A stretch of DNA of 41,160 nucleotides from an uncultured Collinsella sp. (GCA_905208975.1 CAJLRE010000011.1:1-41160), one strand, 5' to 3'; shown: positions 23,546 through 32,577, counted from the stretch's first letter. Translations and numbers: made by a program. The notes: generated by a model from the sequence alone, not told the origin.

Positions 23546-24693
23546 AAGGGCTTTCGCTGCAATGGCGCATAACGATTATGACGGCACTGCTGACGTGTGC
23601 GGCATGCGTACTGACGAACTGCTTGGTCGGCTATACGGGCATGCGCTACATGGATGCCATCGGCAGCGACATCTCGGCCTTTAACGCAACCGGCGAAGAT
23701 TCGCTCCAGGCGTTCGACCCAACGAAAGCGGCCCTCGATGACAAGGTCACAATCGTCGTAAATGACGCACAGGAGTCTTTTGGCACGACAGCCTGGTACA
23801 TCACGGCTGGAGTCACACTCCTTGGCGGCGCGCTGGCATACTTTGTGAGCGGCCGTGCACTCAAACCGCTACGGGCTTTTGCAGCTCAGGTTGAGCGTGT
23901 GCAGCCTGACAACCTAAGCGAAATCAGACTCAATGAAGATGTGCCCACCGAGCTACAACGATGCAGCGCCTCTTTCAACGACATGATCGCTCGTCTTGGC
24001 GAAGGGTTCTCTGCACAGCGTCAGTTTACCGGCAACGCCGCACACGAGCTTCGCACCCCGCTCGCCCTTATGCAAGCACAGATTGAACTATTCATCTCCG
24101 AGCACTCCGGTTTGCAACCCGAAACAGCCGAGCTGCTCGGCCTGCTACAAGAACAAACTGAGCGGATGTCGCGGATGACCAAGGTGTTGCTCGAGATGAG
24201 TGAGCTCCGCAGCGTTCCTTGCGAGGACGATGTTGAACTTGGTCCCTTGTCCGAAGAGGTCCTCACCGACCTTGCGCCACTTGCCGAAAATAAGGGCGTA
24301 GCCCTCAATTGTGCTGGAGACGCTTTAGTAATCGGGAGCGACACGCTCCTCTATCGGCTGGTGTTTAACCTGGTCGAAAATGCCATCCGTTACAGCCGCC
24401 CCGGCTCGACTGTCAACGTCTCCATCTGCGACAACAACAGCCGCGTGTTCCTGCGAGTCGAGGACCAGGGCCCGGGAATACCCAAGCAGTACCACGAGAG
24501 CATCTTCCAACCGTTCTTTCGCCTGGATAAATCCCGCAGCAGGGCATACGGCGGCGCAGGACTCGGACTCGCGCTCGTTTGGGAGATTGCAGCGCTTCAC
24601 GGTGGCGCTGTAGAGGTCGAAGCAAGTTCCGAGAACGGGACCACTATGCTCGCAAGCCTTCCAAAACGATCCGCAGCATTAACCGAACAGTAA
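23542..24693 (+). CDS. Sensor histidine kinase (HAMP type) paired with the response regulator
   Basis: The 383-residue membrane kinase has two helices (about 10-30 and 76-97) round a short extracytoplasmic loop of about 45 residues and a HAMP domain (about 98-150). HisKA has HELRTPLALMQAQ (His168) and HATPase has NLVENAIRYS, DQGPGIP and GGAGLGLALV. Such a small loop suggests sensing within the membrane or via partner proteins, here perhaps the divergent Fe-S/TlpA proteins (inference). A hairpin terminator follows at 24701. Confidence 0.95.
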   Translation: MKGLSLQWRITIMTALLTCAACVLTNCLVGYTGMRYMDAIGSDISAFNATGEDSLQAFDPTKAALDDKVTIVVNDAQESFGTTAWYITAGVTLLGGALAYFVSGRALKPLRAFAAQVERVQPDNLSEIRLNEDVPTELQRCSASFNDMIARLGEGFSAQRQFTGNAAHELRTPLALMQAQIELFISEHSGLQPETAELLGLLQEQTERMSRMTKVLLEMSELRSVPCEDDVELGPLSEEVLTDLAPLAENKGVALNCAGDALVIGSDTLLYRLVFNLVENAIRYSRPGSTVNVSICDNNSRVFLRVEDQGPGIPKQYHESIFQPFFRLDKSRSRAYGGAGLGLALVWEIAALHGGAVEVEASSENGTTMLASLPKRSAALTEQ

Positions 24694-24700
24694 AACGAAA

Positions 24701-24730
24701 GGGGTCCCGCACACGTTTGCGCGGGACCCC
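24701..24730. terminator. Terminator between convergent kinase and GMP synthase genes
   Basis: Perfect 10 bp arms (GGGGTCCCGC and complement) enclose a 10-base loop. On the minus strand the stem is followed by TTTCGTTTT, so it best serves the GMP synthase gene. On the plus side it also closes the kinase operon. Confidence 0.9.
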
Positions 24731-24767
24731 CTCCCTGTCAATGCAATTCGCCCAAAAGAGTAGAAGC

Positions 24768-25748
24768 CTACTCCCACTCCACCGTGCCGACGGGCTTCGG
24801 CGTGAGGTCGTAGCACACGCGGCAGATGCCGGGAACCTCGGCGGTGACGCGGGCGGTGATGCGCTTGAGCAGCGCCCAGTCGAGCTCGGGCACCTCGGCG
24901 GTCATGACGTCAACGGTGTTGATGCAGCGAATGATGCAGGGCCAGTCGTAGGCGCGCTTGCCCTCGCGCACACCGGTGGCGCGGAAGTCGGGTACCACGG
25001 CAAAGTACTGCCAGATGGACAGACCGGCGTTGTCAATCTCCTCGCGCACGATGGCGTCGGCCTCGCGCAGTGCCTCAAGACGATCGCGGGTGATGGCACC
25101 GAGGCAGCGAACGCCCAGGCCGGGGCCGGGGAACGGCTGGCGCTCGACCATGTTCTCGGGCAGGCCGAGCTCGCGGCCCACGACGCGGACCTCGTCCTTG
25201 TACAGCAGTTTGACGGGCTCGCAGAGCTCAAACTGCAGATCCTCGGGCAGACCGCCCACGTTGTGGTGGGCCTTTACGCCGTCCTGCGACTCCAGAATGT
25301 CGGGGTAGATGGTGCCTTGGGCGAGGAAGCTGACCTCGTCGCCTACCTTGCGGGCCTCCTCCTCAAACACGCGGATGAACTCGGCGCCGATAATCTTGCG
25401 CTTGGCCTCGGGCTCCTCAACGTCCACGAGCTTGTCCAGGAAACGGTCGGTGGCGTCAACGTAAACCAGGTTGGCATCCATCTGGTTCTTGAAGACGTCG
25501 ACGACCTGCTCGCTCTCGCCCTTGCGCATGAGGCCGTGGTTCACATGCACGCAGATAAGCTGCTTGCCGATAGCCTTGATGAGCAGCGCCGCGACAACGG
25601 AGCTGTCAACGCCACCCGAAAGGGCCAGCAGAACCTTTTTGTCGCCGATCTGCTCGCGGATTGCAGCGACCTGCTCTTCGATGAACACCTGGGCAAGTTC
25701 GGGAGTGGCGATACGCACCATGTCGTCGGGACGCTTGTTGGGATCCAT
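24768..25748 (-). CDS. guaA: GMP synthase ATP-pyrophosphatase subunit, no glutaminase domain
   Basis: The 326-residue protein is the C-terminal two thirds of GuaA. The PP-loop SGGVDSS (44-50) activates XMP with ATP. The dimerisation domain with QPFPGPGLGVRCLG and the ending PKPVGTVEWE are intact. Usual bacterial GuaA (about 510-525 residues) starts with a class I glutamine amidotransferase, which is absent here; upstream is a non-coding gap. It must use free ammonia or a separate glutaminase subunit, as archaea do with two GuaA subunits. The ATG at 25748 follows AAGGAG. A TATAAT box lies 67 bases upstream. Confidence 0.93.
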   Translation of the reverse strand: MDPNKRPDDMVRIATPELAQVFIEEQVAAIREQIGDKKVLLALSGGVDSSVVAALLIKAIGKQLICVHVNHGLMRKGESEQVVDVFKNQMDANLVYVDATDRFLDKLVDVEEPEAKRKIIGAEFIRVFEEEARKVGDEVSFLAQGTIYPDILESQDGVKAHHNVGGLPEDLQFELCEPVKLLYKDEVRVVGRELGLPENMVERQPFPGPGLGVRCLGAITRDRLEALREADAIVREEIDNAGLSIWQYFAVVPDFRATGVREGKRAYDWPCIIRCINTVDVMTAEVPELDWALLKRITARVTAEVPGICRVCYDLTPKPVGTVEWE

Positions 25749-25814
25749 GCAGAGCTCCTTCTCGGTTTGATGGAAATGCGCCGCGCGTATGCAGACGCAC
25801 CGTCATATGACCTC

Positions 25815-25820
25815 ATTATA
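25815..25820 (-). promoter_or_regulatory. -10 box of the GMP synthase gene
   Basis: The minus strand reads TATAAT, a consensus -10, 67 bases upstream of the ATG at 25748. TGGGAA at 25843-25838 is a poor -35 at 17 bp spacing. The leader is short and shows no purine-riboswitch motifs. Confidence 0.5.
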
Positions 25821-26045
25821 TGCAGAGCGGAGTTCGTTTCCCATCGCTGCGACAGAGCTTTTTGCAGGGGTGGCAATTTTTTCTAATGTCGAGGTCAGCT
25901 AAGCTTCGGTAGCCACCTTGGGAGCATCGCCAATAGACTCTTCCTTTATACGTTCGGCATAATCGTCGGCGATACCCACAAATTCCAGTCCCGAGCAACA
26001 GGAGTACAATTGCTGCTATTGTTGCCAGCTGTTGGGAGATGGAAG

Positions 26046-27050
26046 ATGGACTGCGATGGCTACCCATGCGTTCCCATGCCGTTGATGTGCACTGCCTTTG
26101 TGCCGGGGCAGATTGACGCTGCGGTTGAAGGCATTTCCGACCCCGATTCACGCACCATCGCCACGGCAGAAGCGCTGTACTTTCGCGGACAGGCCGCCCT
26201 CGCTGCCAAGACGGCGCTCCCCTATCTTGACGCCACCGACCCCGCACTGCGCTATTCCGCATGCTTTATCTGCGGATATGCCAGCCTGTCGCTCAACCGT
26301 ATCGCCGACGCCCGCCGGTGCCTTGCTGGCATCCTCGATACGCCGGCCGACGAGGAATCGCCCGCCGTCCACGCCACGCATATCCTGTTCACCTCGGCCG
26401 CGAGTGTCCTGCTGCACTTGCCTTCCCCGTATTCTGCCGAAGAGTTTTATCCACTTGCGGCGCATCTGCCCGAAGGCCTGCGCCTGTTCGCCAGCTACGT
26501 GATGGCGCACGCCTTATATCTGCGCGGTGAATACGGCCGCAGCCTGGGCATGGTGGAAAATGCCCTGATCATGAAACAGGGAAGCTATCCGATCTCGGAA
26601 CTGTTCCTGCACCTGGCAGCTTCCATGGCATACATGAGTCTCAAAGACGTCGACGCCGCAAAAGCGCATTTTGGCGCCGCTTGGGACATTGCGCGCCCCG
26701 ACGGCCTCATCGAGCTCATCGGCGAGCACCACGGCCTTTTACAGGGGCTCATCGAGGCGTGCCTAAAAACGCAATACCCTGACGATTTCGCGCGCATCAT
26801 CGAGATCACGTACCGCTTCAGCTACGGCTGGCGGCGCATCCACAACCCCGATTCGGGCGAGGACGTGGCCGACGATCTAACGACCACGGAATTCACCATG
26901 GCCATGCTCGCCTGTCGTGGGTGGACCAACGCCGAAATCGCACGCCATATGGGAGTATCGCCGGGCACCGTCAAAAACCGCCTATCCGGCGTATACGCAA
27001 AGCTTGGCATCGGCACACGCGCCGAGCTGGTCGCGCATATGTTGCGTTAG
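26046..27050 (+). CDS. LuxR-type transcriptional regulator with TPR-like sensor region
   Basis: The 334-residue protein has a C-terminal LuxR/GerE helix-turn-helix (about 275-334): LTTTEFTMAMLACRGWTNAEIARHMGVSPGTVKNRLSGVYAKLGI. The remaining 270 residues are alpha-helical and Ala/Leu-rich (ALYFRGQAALAAKTALPYL, ALYLRGEYGRSLGMVENAL, AYMSLKDVDAAKAHFGAAW), like the TPR region of MalT-type regulators but without a P-loop ATPase. The ATG at 26046 has GGGAG 7 bases upstream; the frame opens at 26010. It is followed 155 bp later by the very large surface protein, which it may control (inference). Confidence 0.88.
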   Translation: MDCDGYPCVPMPLMCTAFVPGQIDAAVEGISDPDSRTIATAEALYFRGQAALAAKTALPYLDATDPALRYSACFICGYASLSLNRIADARRCLAGILDTPADEESPAVHATHILFTSAASVLLHLPSPYSAEEFYPLAAHLPEGLRLFASYVMAHALYLRGEYGRSLGMVENALIMKQGSYPISELFLHLAASMAYMSLKDVDAAKAHFGAAWDIARPDGLIELIGEHHGLLQGLIEACLKTQYPDDFARIIEITYRFSYGWRRIHNPDSGEDVADDLTTTEFTMAMLACRGWTNAEIARHMGVSPGTVKNRLSGVYAKLGIGTRAELVAHMLR

Positions 27051-27205
27051 CGACCGGGCTGCCAAGCGCATCGAACGCGTTCCGGAACCCGGCGCTTCGC
27101 TCGATCAATTTGGACATTTTGGCCATCGAACGGCACTACCGCCACGAAGCGTCTTCTCGCACAATTGGATTATTTCCACCGATATTTGCGGGATGGGAGC
27201 CCAAG

Positions 27206-30200
27206 ATGCTTGATCGCCGTTCGTTACTTGTTGCTGGAGCGTCCTCGCTGGCGAGCATCATGTTGCCTCGCGTGCCGGGAAGCGAAAATGCCTTCCTGCT
27301 GCCGTTCGCGCCCACCGCGGCCTATGCCGACGAAGAAGATCCCTTCAAGGTGCTCGTTCTCTCGCGCACCATGTTTGGTGTAGTCGTGGTCGACGTCGCC
27401 AACAAGAATACGCCCATCGCAGGTGCCCAGGTCACGCTCACATCGCGCTATGCCGTAGGCAAGCAGCTCACCGCCACGACCGATGACGAAGGCACGGCCA
27501 TCTTTGAGGTCGCCCCTCTTTCGGAAGACTACGTGGACGAGGCAACGCTTCTCGACGCGTACGACTTTAACGGCGGCATCTCCATTAGCATGGCGGGCTA
27601 CCGCGATGTCGAGATTCCCCTTGCGCGTATCCAGGGCGGCACCGCCATAACCGCACCCACACGTCCGCTGTCCGACGGCGAGCCGTACTTCCGCCAGCTC
27701 ACATTCGACGAATGGGACATCCAGTACGCTGATGCCACGTTCATGGCATTGCCGAAGGACGACGCGGCAAACGACCAACCCGACACGCATGCCTTTATTG
27801 TACAGGCACATCTGCCACAGGGTGGACAGGCAACGCTGCACATCAACAAGGTAATGCCCGCCACGGGTAGCTCGCCCGAAACCGTCACGCAGATCGGCCA
27901 GATCAAGGCCAGCGCATCAGGCGCGGATAATCTGGCGACGTTCACACTCGAAGACAAGTTTCTCGACGCGGCATCGGGCCTTCTGGAGGAAGGGTGCAAG
28001 CTGCGCTTTGTCCTCGACTATCAGGGCAAAACCTACACGCTCTCATCCCCCATGGCCGTTGTCACCGCGCCGGCCGCAAAGGCGGAATCGGGCTCGACCA
28101 CTATCGTCCCCACTACCATGGACCAAGAGGTCACTCCGTTTGATTTCCCCGCGGCGTTTCCCGGCATCGGCGGCAATAAGTTCACGTGCTGGATACCCAC
28201 ATTTCCGATCCTCTTCGATTTCTCGTTTGCTGGATACGTGCTGTTTGGCGGAGGATACAAACCAGCCAGCTATATGAACGATTCGGGCAATCCGGATCCG
28301 GAGTACTGGAAGAAGTCACCGCGCGAGTCGGGCGCCAAGCAGGCAAACCGCTACCTCGACGAAATGGAGGGGAAGTGGAATCAGTACAAAAGTATGAGTG
28401 CCGGTTCGGGCACCGATCCAAGAAACACCAAGCTCCTTCGCCACCATTGCACGCCGCTGTTCACGATGGATATCGCCACACAGCTGTACGGCTCGCTCGC
28501 CTACGATTGGGTGGGCAAAACCTGGGGTGACAACAACGACCCCGCATACGGCAATATTAAGGCCCTCTTCCAGGTAAGAACCGACCTCAATTGGACCGAG
28601 CAGTTTACCCTAGGACCGGTGCCGTTTTTCCTAAACGTCAACCCCTGGGTGCTGGCAAAACTGGCGCTCGCCGTGGGCGCCCACACGCACGGCAGCGGCG
28701 CGGCGTTTTTCAAGAACATTTCGCTCGACTATTCCAACACGTCGGGCTCGTTCACCATCCAGATCGGACTTGCCGTCACCTTTGGAGCCGGCATTGCAGG
28801 CGTCGCTTCGTCCGCTGTGCGTGGCGCCGCATCCCTCACACTGTTCATTGGGTACGAGAAGGCAGATGGACACCAGCTTCCGCGGCTGCGCGTAGGTGCA
28901 GACGTCGATGTCGATGTGATACTCCAGTTCGTAATGTTCAAGTGGACCACCAAGGCTTGGTCGGGGTCGTGGCCCACACTCATCGATTCGTGGAATATGT
29001 CGGTGAACAATGGCGACCAGTATGTGCTCCAACGCTCTGAGCTGGCATTGGGTGGAGATACGCCTTACACGCTGGATGCCTGCTTCGGCACGCCCGGCAA
29101 CACCGAGGCAGGTGGTGTGCCGCAGTTTATCGCATCGGCCACCATCGTCACCAACGCCGAGCTGCTCGCACGCGCCGAGGTTAAGGCCACTGCCGTAAAC
29201 GCCGCGCCTGTCGTGCGCGATTGGGATCAAGCGGTCACGCGCATTGAGCTCGAGGCGGATTCAGAAAGCGACGACACGGGACAGATCGAGCATTTCGTCC
29301 ATGCACTGGTAGAGAACGACGAAAATGCCGCACCGATGTATGAGTACACCTACATCGGTCAGTCAACGAACGCCGTTGCGGACCCGAACGCCAATTCTGC
29401 CGGCGTGTCGGAGGACGAGCGTGGCGGCGTCAAACCCTCGAGCGACAACGTGCTGTTTTCCGGCGTGCTCAGCGAAGCCCACATGAAGCTAACGATGATT
29501 GCCGGCGTAGAATACCTGTTCCGTATCGCCTCGGTGCGCTACGGCGACAATGGCCGCTCGCGCCTGGTGGTGCACACAAAGGCAAACGGCACGTGGTCCG
29601 CTCCCACGCCCGTGGACTTTCCCCTTGGGTTTGGCGAGGGCGACGTGGAGCGCGACGGCATATTCGATTACGACTTCGACGTGGTGGAATATACGGACGG
29701 AAGAGGAAACCAGGACGCCTACGTGCTGCTGGTCTCGGGCGAGCGCCCCGCCGGCGACAACACCCTTTTCGATACGGCGAGCACAGCCGGCATACTGTCC
29801 GTTGTGCGCCTGCGCATAAGTAATGACGAGATCCGCGTGGTGTCGCATACGTCATGGCGCAGCATCTCGCGCGGCCGCCTGCAAGAGGATGGCTACCATT
29901 GCCTGCAGTGCCCGCGCATCACGGCAGGCAAGACGCTGGTCGACGGGCGCCTGTCGGGTGCCTACCTCCACCGCCGCGGAACCACCGCAGAGAAGGCGCT
30001 CGGCAGCGAGGCCGAGGTTGCGCTGGAATGCTTTACCCTGTGGTCGGATGATTTGGGCGACAGCCTGACGTTCCGCCAAGTTCTTCGCTTTCCGCAGGCA
30101 CCGTCGAGTATCGAGCTGAGCGAGCCCGAGAATATCAACGGCAAAATGGTGGTGCCCGTTGCGTACGAGACCGCAGACGGTTGCGGCTGCGCATCGTACG

Positions 30201-31573
30201 CCGTGATCGGCCAGTCCATTGCGGGCTGGGGCGTTATGCCACCAGACGCCACGGTGCCCCATGCGGTGCCGTGGCCACAACATTCGGGCTTTTTGGCCAC
30301 CGTCAACGAGCAGCTGCAGCATATTACTTGGACGCGAGGCGCATCGGCATTTGCAACGCAGCCCGTGGGTGCCGCAGGCTGTGGCCCGGCATCGTTTAGC
30401 GTAAGCAACAACGGCAGGTGCGCGCTCTATGTAGAGAACACCGATGGCAAGGTGGGGCAAACCTACGACGAAGAAGGCAACCCGGTAGCAGTAATGGGCA
30501 AGCACTTCCGCATCTTCGCCAGCACCTTGGCAGGCGATCTGTTCACGGAGCCGTTCGTGATGTGCGAGCTGGACCATCCCGTCGATCAGATAACGACATT
30601 TTTGACGTCGGGAGGCATGCTCTCCGCGCTCGCCACGCACATTGTGAGCGCGGAGAAGAGCGAGGCAGAGCTGCACGGCATCGAAGTGCCCTTAGTGGCG
30701 TGTGCCACTCCGACGGGCGCGGTCGCTACCTCAGGCGCGGTGGTGCCCGGAGCGGCAGGCGAATCCTTCATGGTCACGGTGCGAAACGACGGCAACACTT
30801 TGCTGACTGCCGGCACGATCGATCTGTACCGAGAGGGCTCCAGCCAACCGTTCTCCAGCGCATCCATCGGATTCGGAGCGAACGCACGCACGGCATCGAT
30901 CTACGATCCGGAGCTTGCCGAAAATGCTTCGGCCAACGACATGGCACACGTGAAGTACGCGCCCGAGACGCTGGGCACACGTTTTGCAACGCACCCGCTG
31001 GTAGCCGACAACGGCAACGCCATGCTGGCACCGGGTTGCACGGCACAGTTCCGCATGAGCTTCGCCATCCCCGAGAGCTGGAGCGACGAAGTGGGCAAGC
31101 GCGTAACGCTGTATGCGAAGGCGCGTAATCTGGTGGCGCTCGATCCCGTAACGCTCGAGGAGATCCGACCGGGCGCAAACTCGGCGCTGGGTGCCGTTCT
31201 GCACGAGCTTCATGTGCCCGACGCGGCATGCGAACGCTCAGAAGTGCAAGTCGGCGTATGCGACAGCGCGGATACGACAGGACTTCACGACGCCCCGATG
31301 ACAGTAGACGGCGATGGTGGCTCGAGTGGCGGCGGTGCTGACGAGGGCGGCGGCTCCGGCGGAAGCAGCTCCGGCAGTGGCAAGGACAACGGCAATAACA
31401 AGCGCTCCGGAAAAGCGGGTGCGCTTGCGGGCACGGGCGATGTCAACGCTCCCCTTACGGCAGCCGCTGCAGCACTCGCCGCGGCAGGCGCCGGCCTCGT
31501 CGCCTACAGTGCCCGCCGCACGGCGCTCGAAACCGACACCGCCAATGAGGTCAATTCGGATAAGCCTCGCTAG
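27206..31573 (+). CDS. Giant secreted, probably sortase-anchored surface protein
   Basis: The 1455-residue protein starts at ATG 27206 behind GGGAG. The signal peptide has a twin-Arg start (MLDRRSLLVAG) and a likely cleavage after AYA (41). A carboxypeptidase-regulatory/CnaB-like beta domain covers about 58-105. The middle was not recognised. It contains a segment (about 335-580) with many aromatic and hydrophobic residues and a Gly/Ala-rich stretch, and later a probable beta-rich part that repeats 'GVLSEAHMKLTM...YLFRIASVRYGDNGRSRL'-like text. The end has a Gly/Ser linker (about 1370-1405), sorting-like motif LAGTGD (1407-1412), a hydrophobic helix and Arg-Arg. LAxTG fits class E sortases of actinobacteria. 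The frame upstream of 27206 overlaps the LuxR gene and is rejected. Confidence 0.85.
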   Translation: MLDRRSLLVAGASSLASIMLPRVPGSENAFLLPFAPTAAYADEEDPFKVLVLSRTMFGVVVVDVANKNTPIAGAQVTLTSRYAVGKQLTATTDDEGTAIFEVAPLSEDYVDEATLLDAYDFNGGISISMAGYRDVEIPLARIQGGTAITAPTRPLSDGEPYFRQLTFDEWDIQYADATFMALPKDDAANDQPDTHAFIVQAHLPQGGQATLHINKVMPATGSSPETVTQIGQIKASASGADNLATFTLEDKFLDAASGLLEEGCKLRFVLDYQGKTYTLSSPMAVVTAPAAKAESGSTTIVPTTMDQEVTPFDFPAAFPGIGGNKFTCWIPTFPILFDFSFAGYVLFGGGYKPASYMNDSGNPDPEYWKKSPRESGAKQANRYLDEMEGKWNQYKSMSAGSGTDPRNTKLLRHHCTPLFTMDIATQLYGSLAYDWVGKTWGDNNDPAYGNIKALFQVRTDLNWTEQFTLGPVPFFLNVNPWVLAKLALAVGAHTHGSGAAFFKNISLDYSNTSGSFTIQIGLAVTFGAGIAGVASSAVRGAASLTLFIGYEKADGHQLPRLRVGADVDVDVILQFVMFKWTTKAWSGSWPTLIDSWNMSVNNGDQYVLQRSELALGGDTPYTLDACFGTPGNTEAGGVPQFIASATIVTNAELLARAEVKATAVNAAPVVRDWDQAVTRIELEADSESDDTGQIEHFVHALVENDENAAPMYEYTYIGQSTNAVADPNANSAGVSEDERGGVKPSSDNVLFSGVLSEAHMKLTMIAGVEYLFRIASVRYGDNGRSRLVVHTKANGTWSAPTPVDFPLGFGEGDVERDGIFDYDFDVVEYTDGRGNQDAYVLLVSGERPAGDNTLFDTASTAGILSVVRLRISNDEIRVVSHTSWRSISRGRLQEDGYHCLQCPRITAGKTLVDGRLSGAYLHRRGTTAEKALGSEAEVALECFTLWSDDLGDSLTFRQVLRFPQAPSSIELSEPENINGKMVVPVAYETADGCGCASYAVIGQSIAGWGVMPPDATVPHAVPWPQHSGFLATVNEQLQHITWTRGASAFATQPVGAAGCGPASFSVSNNGRCALYVENTDGKVGQTYDEEGNPVAVMGKHFRIFASTLAGDLFTEPFVMCELDHPVDQITTFLTSGGMLSALATHIVSAEKSEAELHGIEVPLVACATPTGAVATSGAVVPGAAGESFMVTVRNDGNTLLTAGTIDLYREGSSQPFSSASIGFGANARTASIYDPELAENASANDMAHVKYAPETLGTRFATHPLVADNGNAMLAPGCTAQFRMSFAIPESWSDEVGKRVTLYAKARNLVALDPVTLEEIRPGANSALGAVLHELHVPDAACERSEVQVGVCDSADTTGLHDAPMTVDGDGGSSGGGADEGGGSGGSSSGSGKDNGNNKRSGKAGALAGTGDVNAPLTAAAAALAAAGAGLVAYSARRTALETDTANEVNSDKPR

Positions 31574-31623
31574 CTCCTAGTTACTTTTGTGAGAGGCGCC
31601 GACTCGGCTCATCGAACATCAAA

Positions 31624-31657
31624 ATGGGCTGGTTCTGGATACCCAGAGCCAGCCCAT
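31624..31657 (-). terminator. Terminator after the DUF6773-like gene
   Basis: 15 bp arms (ATGGGCTGGTTCTGG and complement with one G-U pair) enclose a 4-base loop. On the minus strand TTTT follows at 31624-31621. It lies 7 bp past the stop of the minus-strand membrane protein gene. Confidence 0.8.
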
Positions 31658-31663
31658 TGCGCA

Positions 31664-32248
31664 TTAAATGTCGTCTGAGGAGTCGAGTTCTGCCTCGAGC
31701 TTGGCACGGCGTCTTTTCGCCGTGAAAAACGTTGCGCACAGGACAGCAAACGTGGCCGCGAAAATCGTCGCACCGCAGAACACGCCCGCGGCCAGGTTCG
31801 CCAACCAAAAGACGCTTTCGAGCGGTACGATCTGCGCCTCAGCGATACAGCGCATTGCGGCAATAACAAGCGCGAACGCGGCGCCGCTAAGACCGCTGAC
31901 AAGCAGGAAATATCCAACAGGAAGATGCTCGGTTTGCCCAAAACGATTGGTATCGACATAGCCCTTCCGCGTTTGCAGTCCTGCGCAAATCAACATCACG
32001 AGAACGAGCCACAAATACATGGCTGCCTCGAATGGCGTTGCAAAGCCATGCGGCATTTCACTGGCGTCGCTGTGAACCCACGCAACCTGTCGAGCTATAA
32101 ACTGGTAGAAAAAGATCATCAACATGCCAAACGAAAGCAGCACGAAACCAATCTTGTAGATCTTCGCGTTCTCAGCCTCCAGGCGTTCATCCTTTGGGCC
32201 GGCATATTCACGCCACTTTTGCACGATTTTCAGATCTTCATATTTCAT
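31664..32248 (-). CDS. DUF6773-like four-helix membrane protein
   Basis: The 194-residue protein has an N-terminal charged cytoplasmic stretch (MKYEDLKIVQKWREYAGPKDER) and four membrane helices (about 33-52, 75-92, 113-135, 145-170), then a basic-acidic tail (AKRRRAKLEAELDSSDD). This is the pattern of DUF6773 proteins, usually encoded beside a small XRE regulator, as here (9 bp gap). Function is unknown. A GTGAACTCC-type spacer precedes the ATG at 32248 with a weak ribosome site. Confidence 0.7.
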   Translation of the reverse strand: MKYEDLKIVQKWREYAGPKDERLEAENAKIYKIGFVLLSFGMLMIFFYQFIARQVAWVHSDASEMPHGFATPFEAAMYLWLVLVMLICAGLQTRKGYVDTNRFGQTEHLPVGYFLLVSGLSGAAFALVIAAMRCIAEAQIVPLESVFWLANLAAGVFCGATIFAATFAVLCATFFTAKRRRAKLEAELDSSDDI

Positions 32249-32257
32249 AGTGAACTC

Positions 32258-32488
32258 CTAAAGAGCATTAGGGTCGGCGTCAGTTTCGTCTTCCCAAAAC
32301 AAGTCGTTCAACGTAACGCGCAGCGCCTTACAGATTGCCACGCACAAATTGAGCGTGGGGTTGTAGCCGCCCGCCTCGATAAGGCCGATGGTTTGGCGCG
32401 CAACGCCCACGGCTTGGGCTAAGTCAGCTTGCGAAAGGCCAGCCGCCGCGCGTGCCGCCTTCATGCGTAGGTTCTTTTTGCCCGGCAT
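32258..32488 (-). CDS. Small XRE-family regulator
   Basis: The 76-residue protein is almost wholly a helix-turn-helix: LRMKAARAAAGLSQADLAQAVGVARQTIGLIEAGGYNPTLNLCVAICKALRVTLNDLFW. It belongs to the short YozG-type XRE proteins that pair with multi-helix membrane proteins. The ATG at 32488 follows AAAGGAAC; the frame opens at 32548 but lacks a site. It overlaps no other gene and is followed 9 bp later by the DUF6773-like gene. Inverted GACAGATAT sites lie just upstream (32510-32577) and may be its operator. Confidence 0.9.
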   Translation of the reverse strand: MPGKKNLRMKAARAAAGLSQADLAQAVGVARQTIGLIEAGGYNPTLNLCVAICKALRVTLNDLFWEDETDADPNAL

Positions 32489-32509
32489 GGAGTTCCTTTC
32501 GTAAATGTG

Positions 32510-32577
32510 GACAGATATCCGTTGCAACATGACAGAAATATATTGCATCCTTCACAAGATATCAACTATATCTGTCA
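32510..32577. promoter_or_regulatory. Inverted GACAGATAT sites, candidate operator of the XRE regulator
   Basis: GACAGATAT at 32510-32518 is the exact reverse complement of ATATCTGTC at 32568-32576. A third, related GACAGAAATAT lies at 32531-32541. They begin 22 bases upstream of the XRE gene's ATG, so binding would cover its promoter. Confidence 0.45.

Noticed and set aside
24579..25886. 435-codon plus-strand frame
   Set aside because: Antisense of guaA and overlapping the kinase end and terminator; no motif.
25749..26045. Possible purine riboswitch upstream of guaA
   Set aside because: No conserved purine-aptamer loop motifs were found, and a TATAAT box lies only 67 bases from the start, leaving a short leader.
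26921..27205. 95-codon N-terminal extension of the surface protein
   Set aside because: It would overlap the LuxR gene in another frame and bury the signal peptide; the ATG at 27206 has a good ribosome site.
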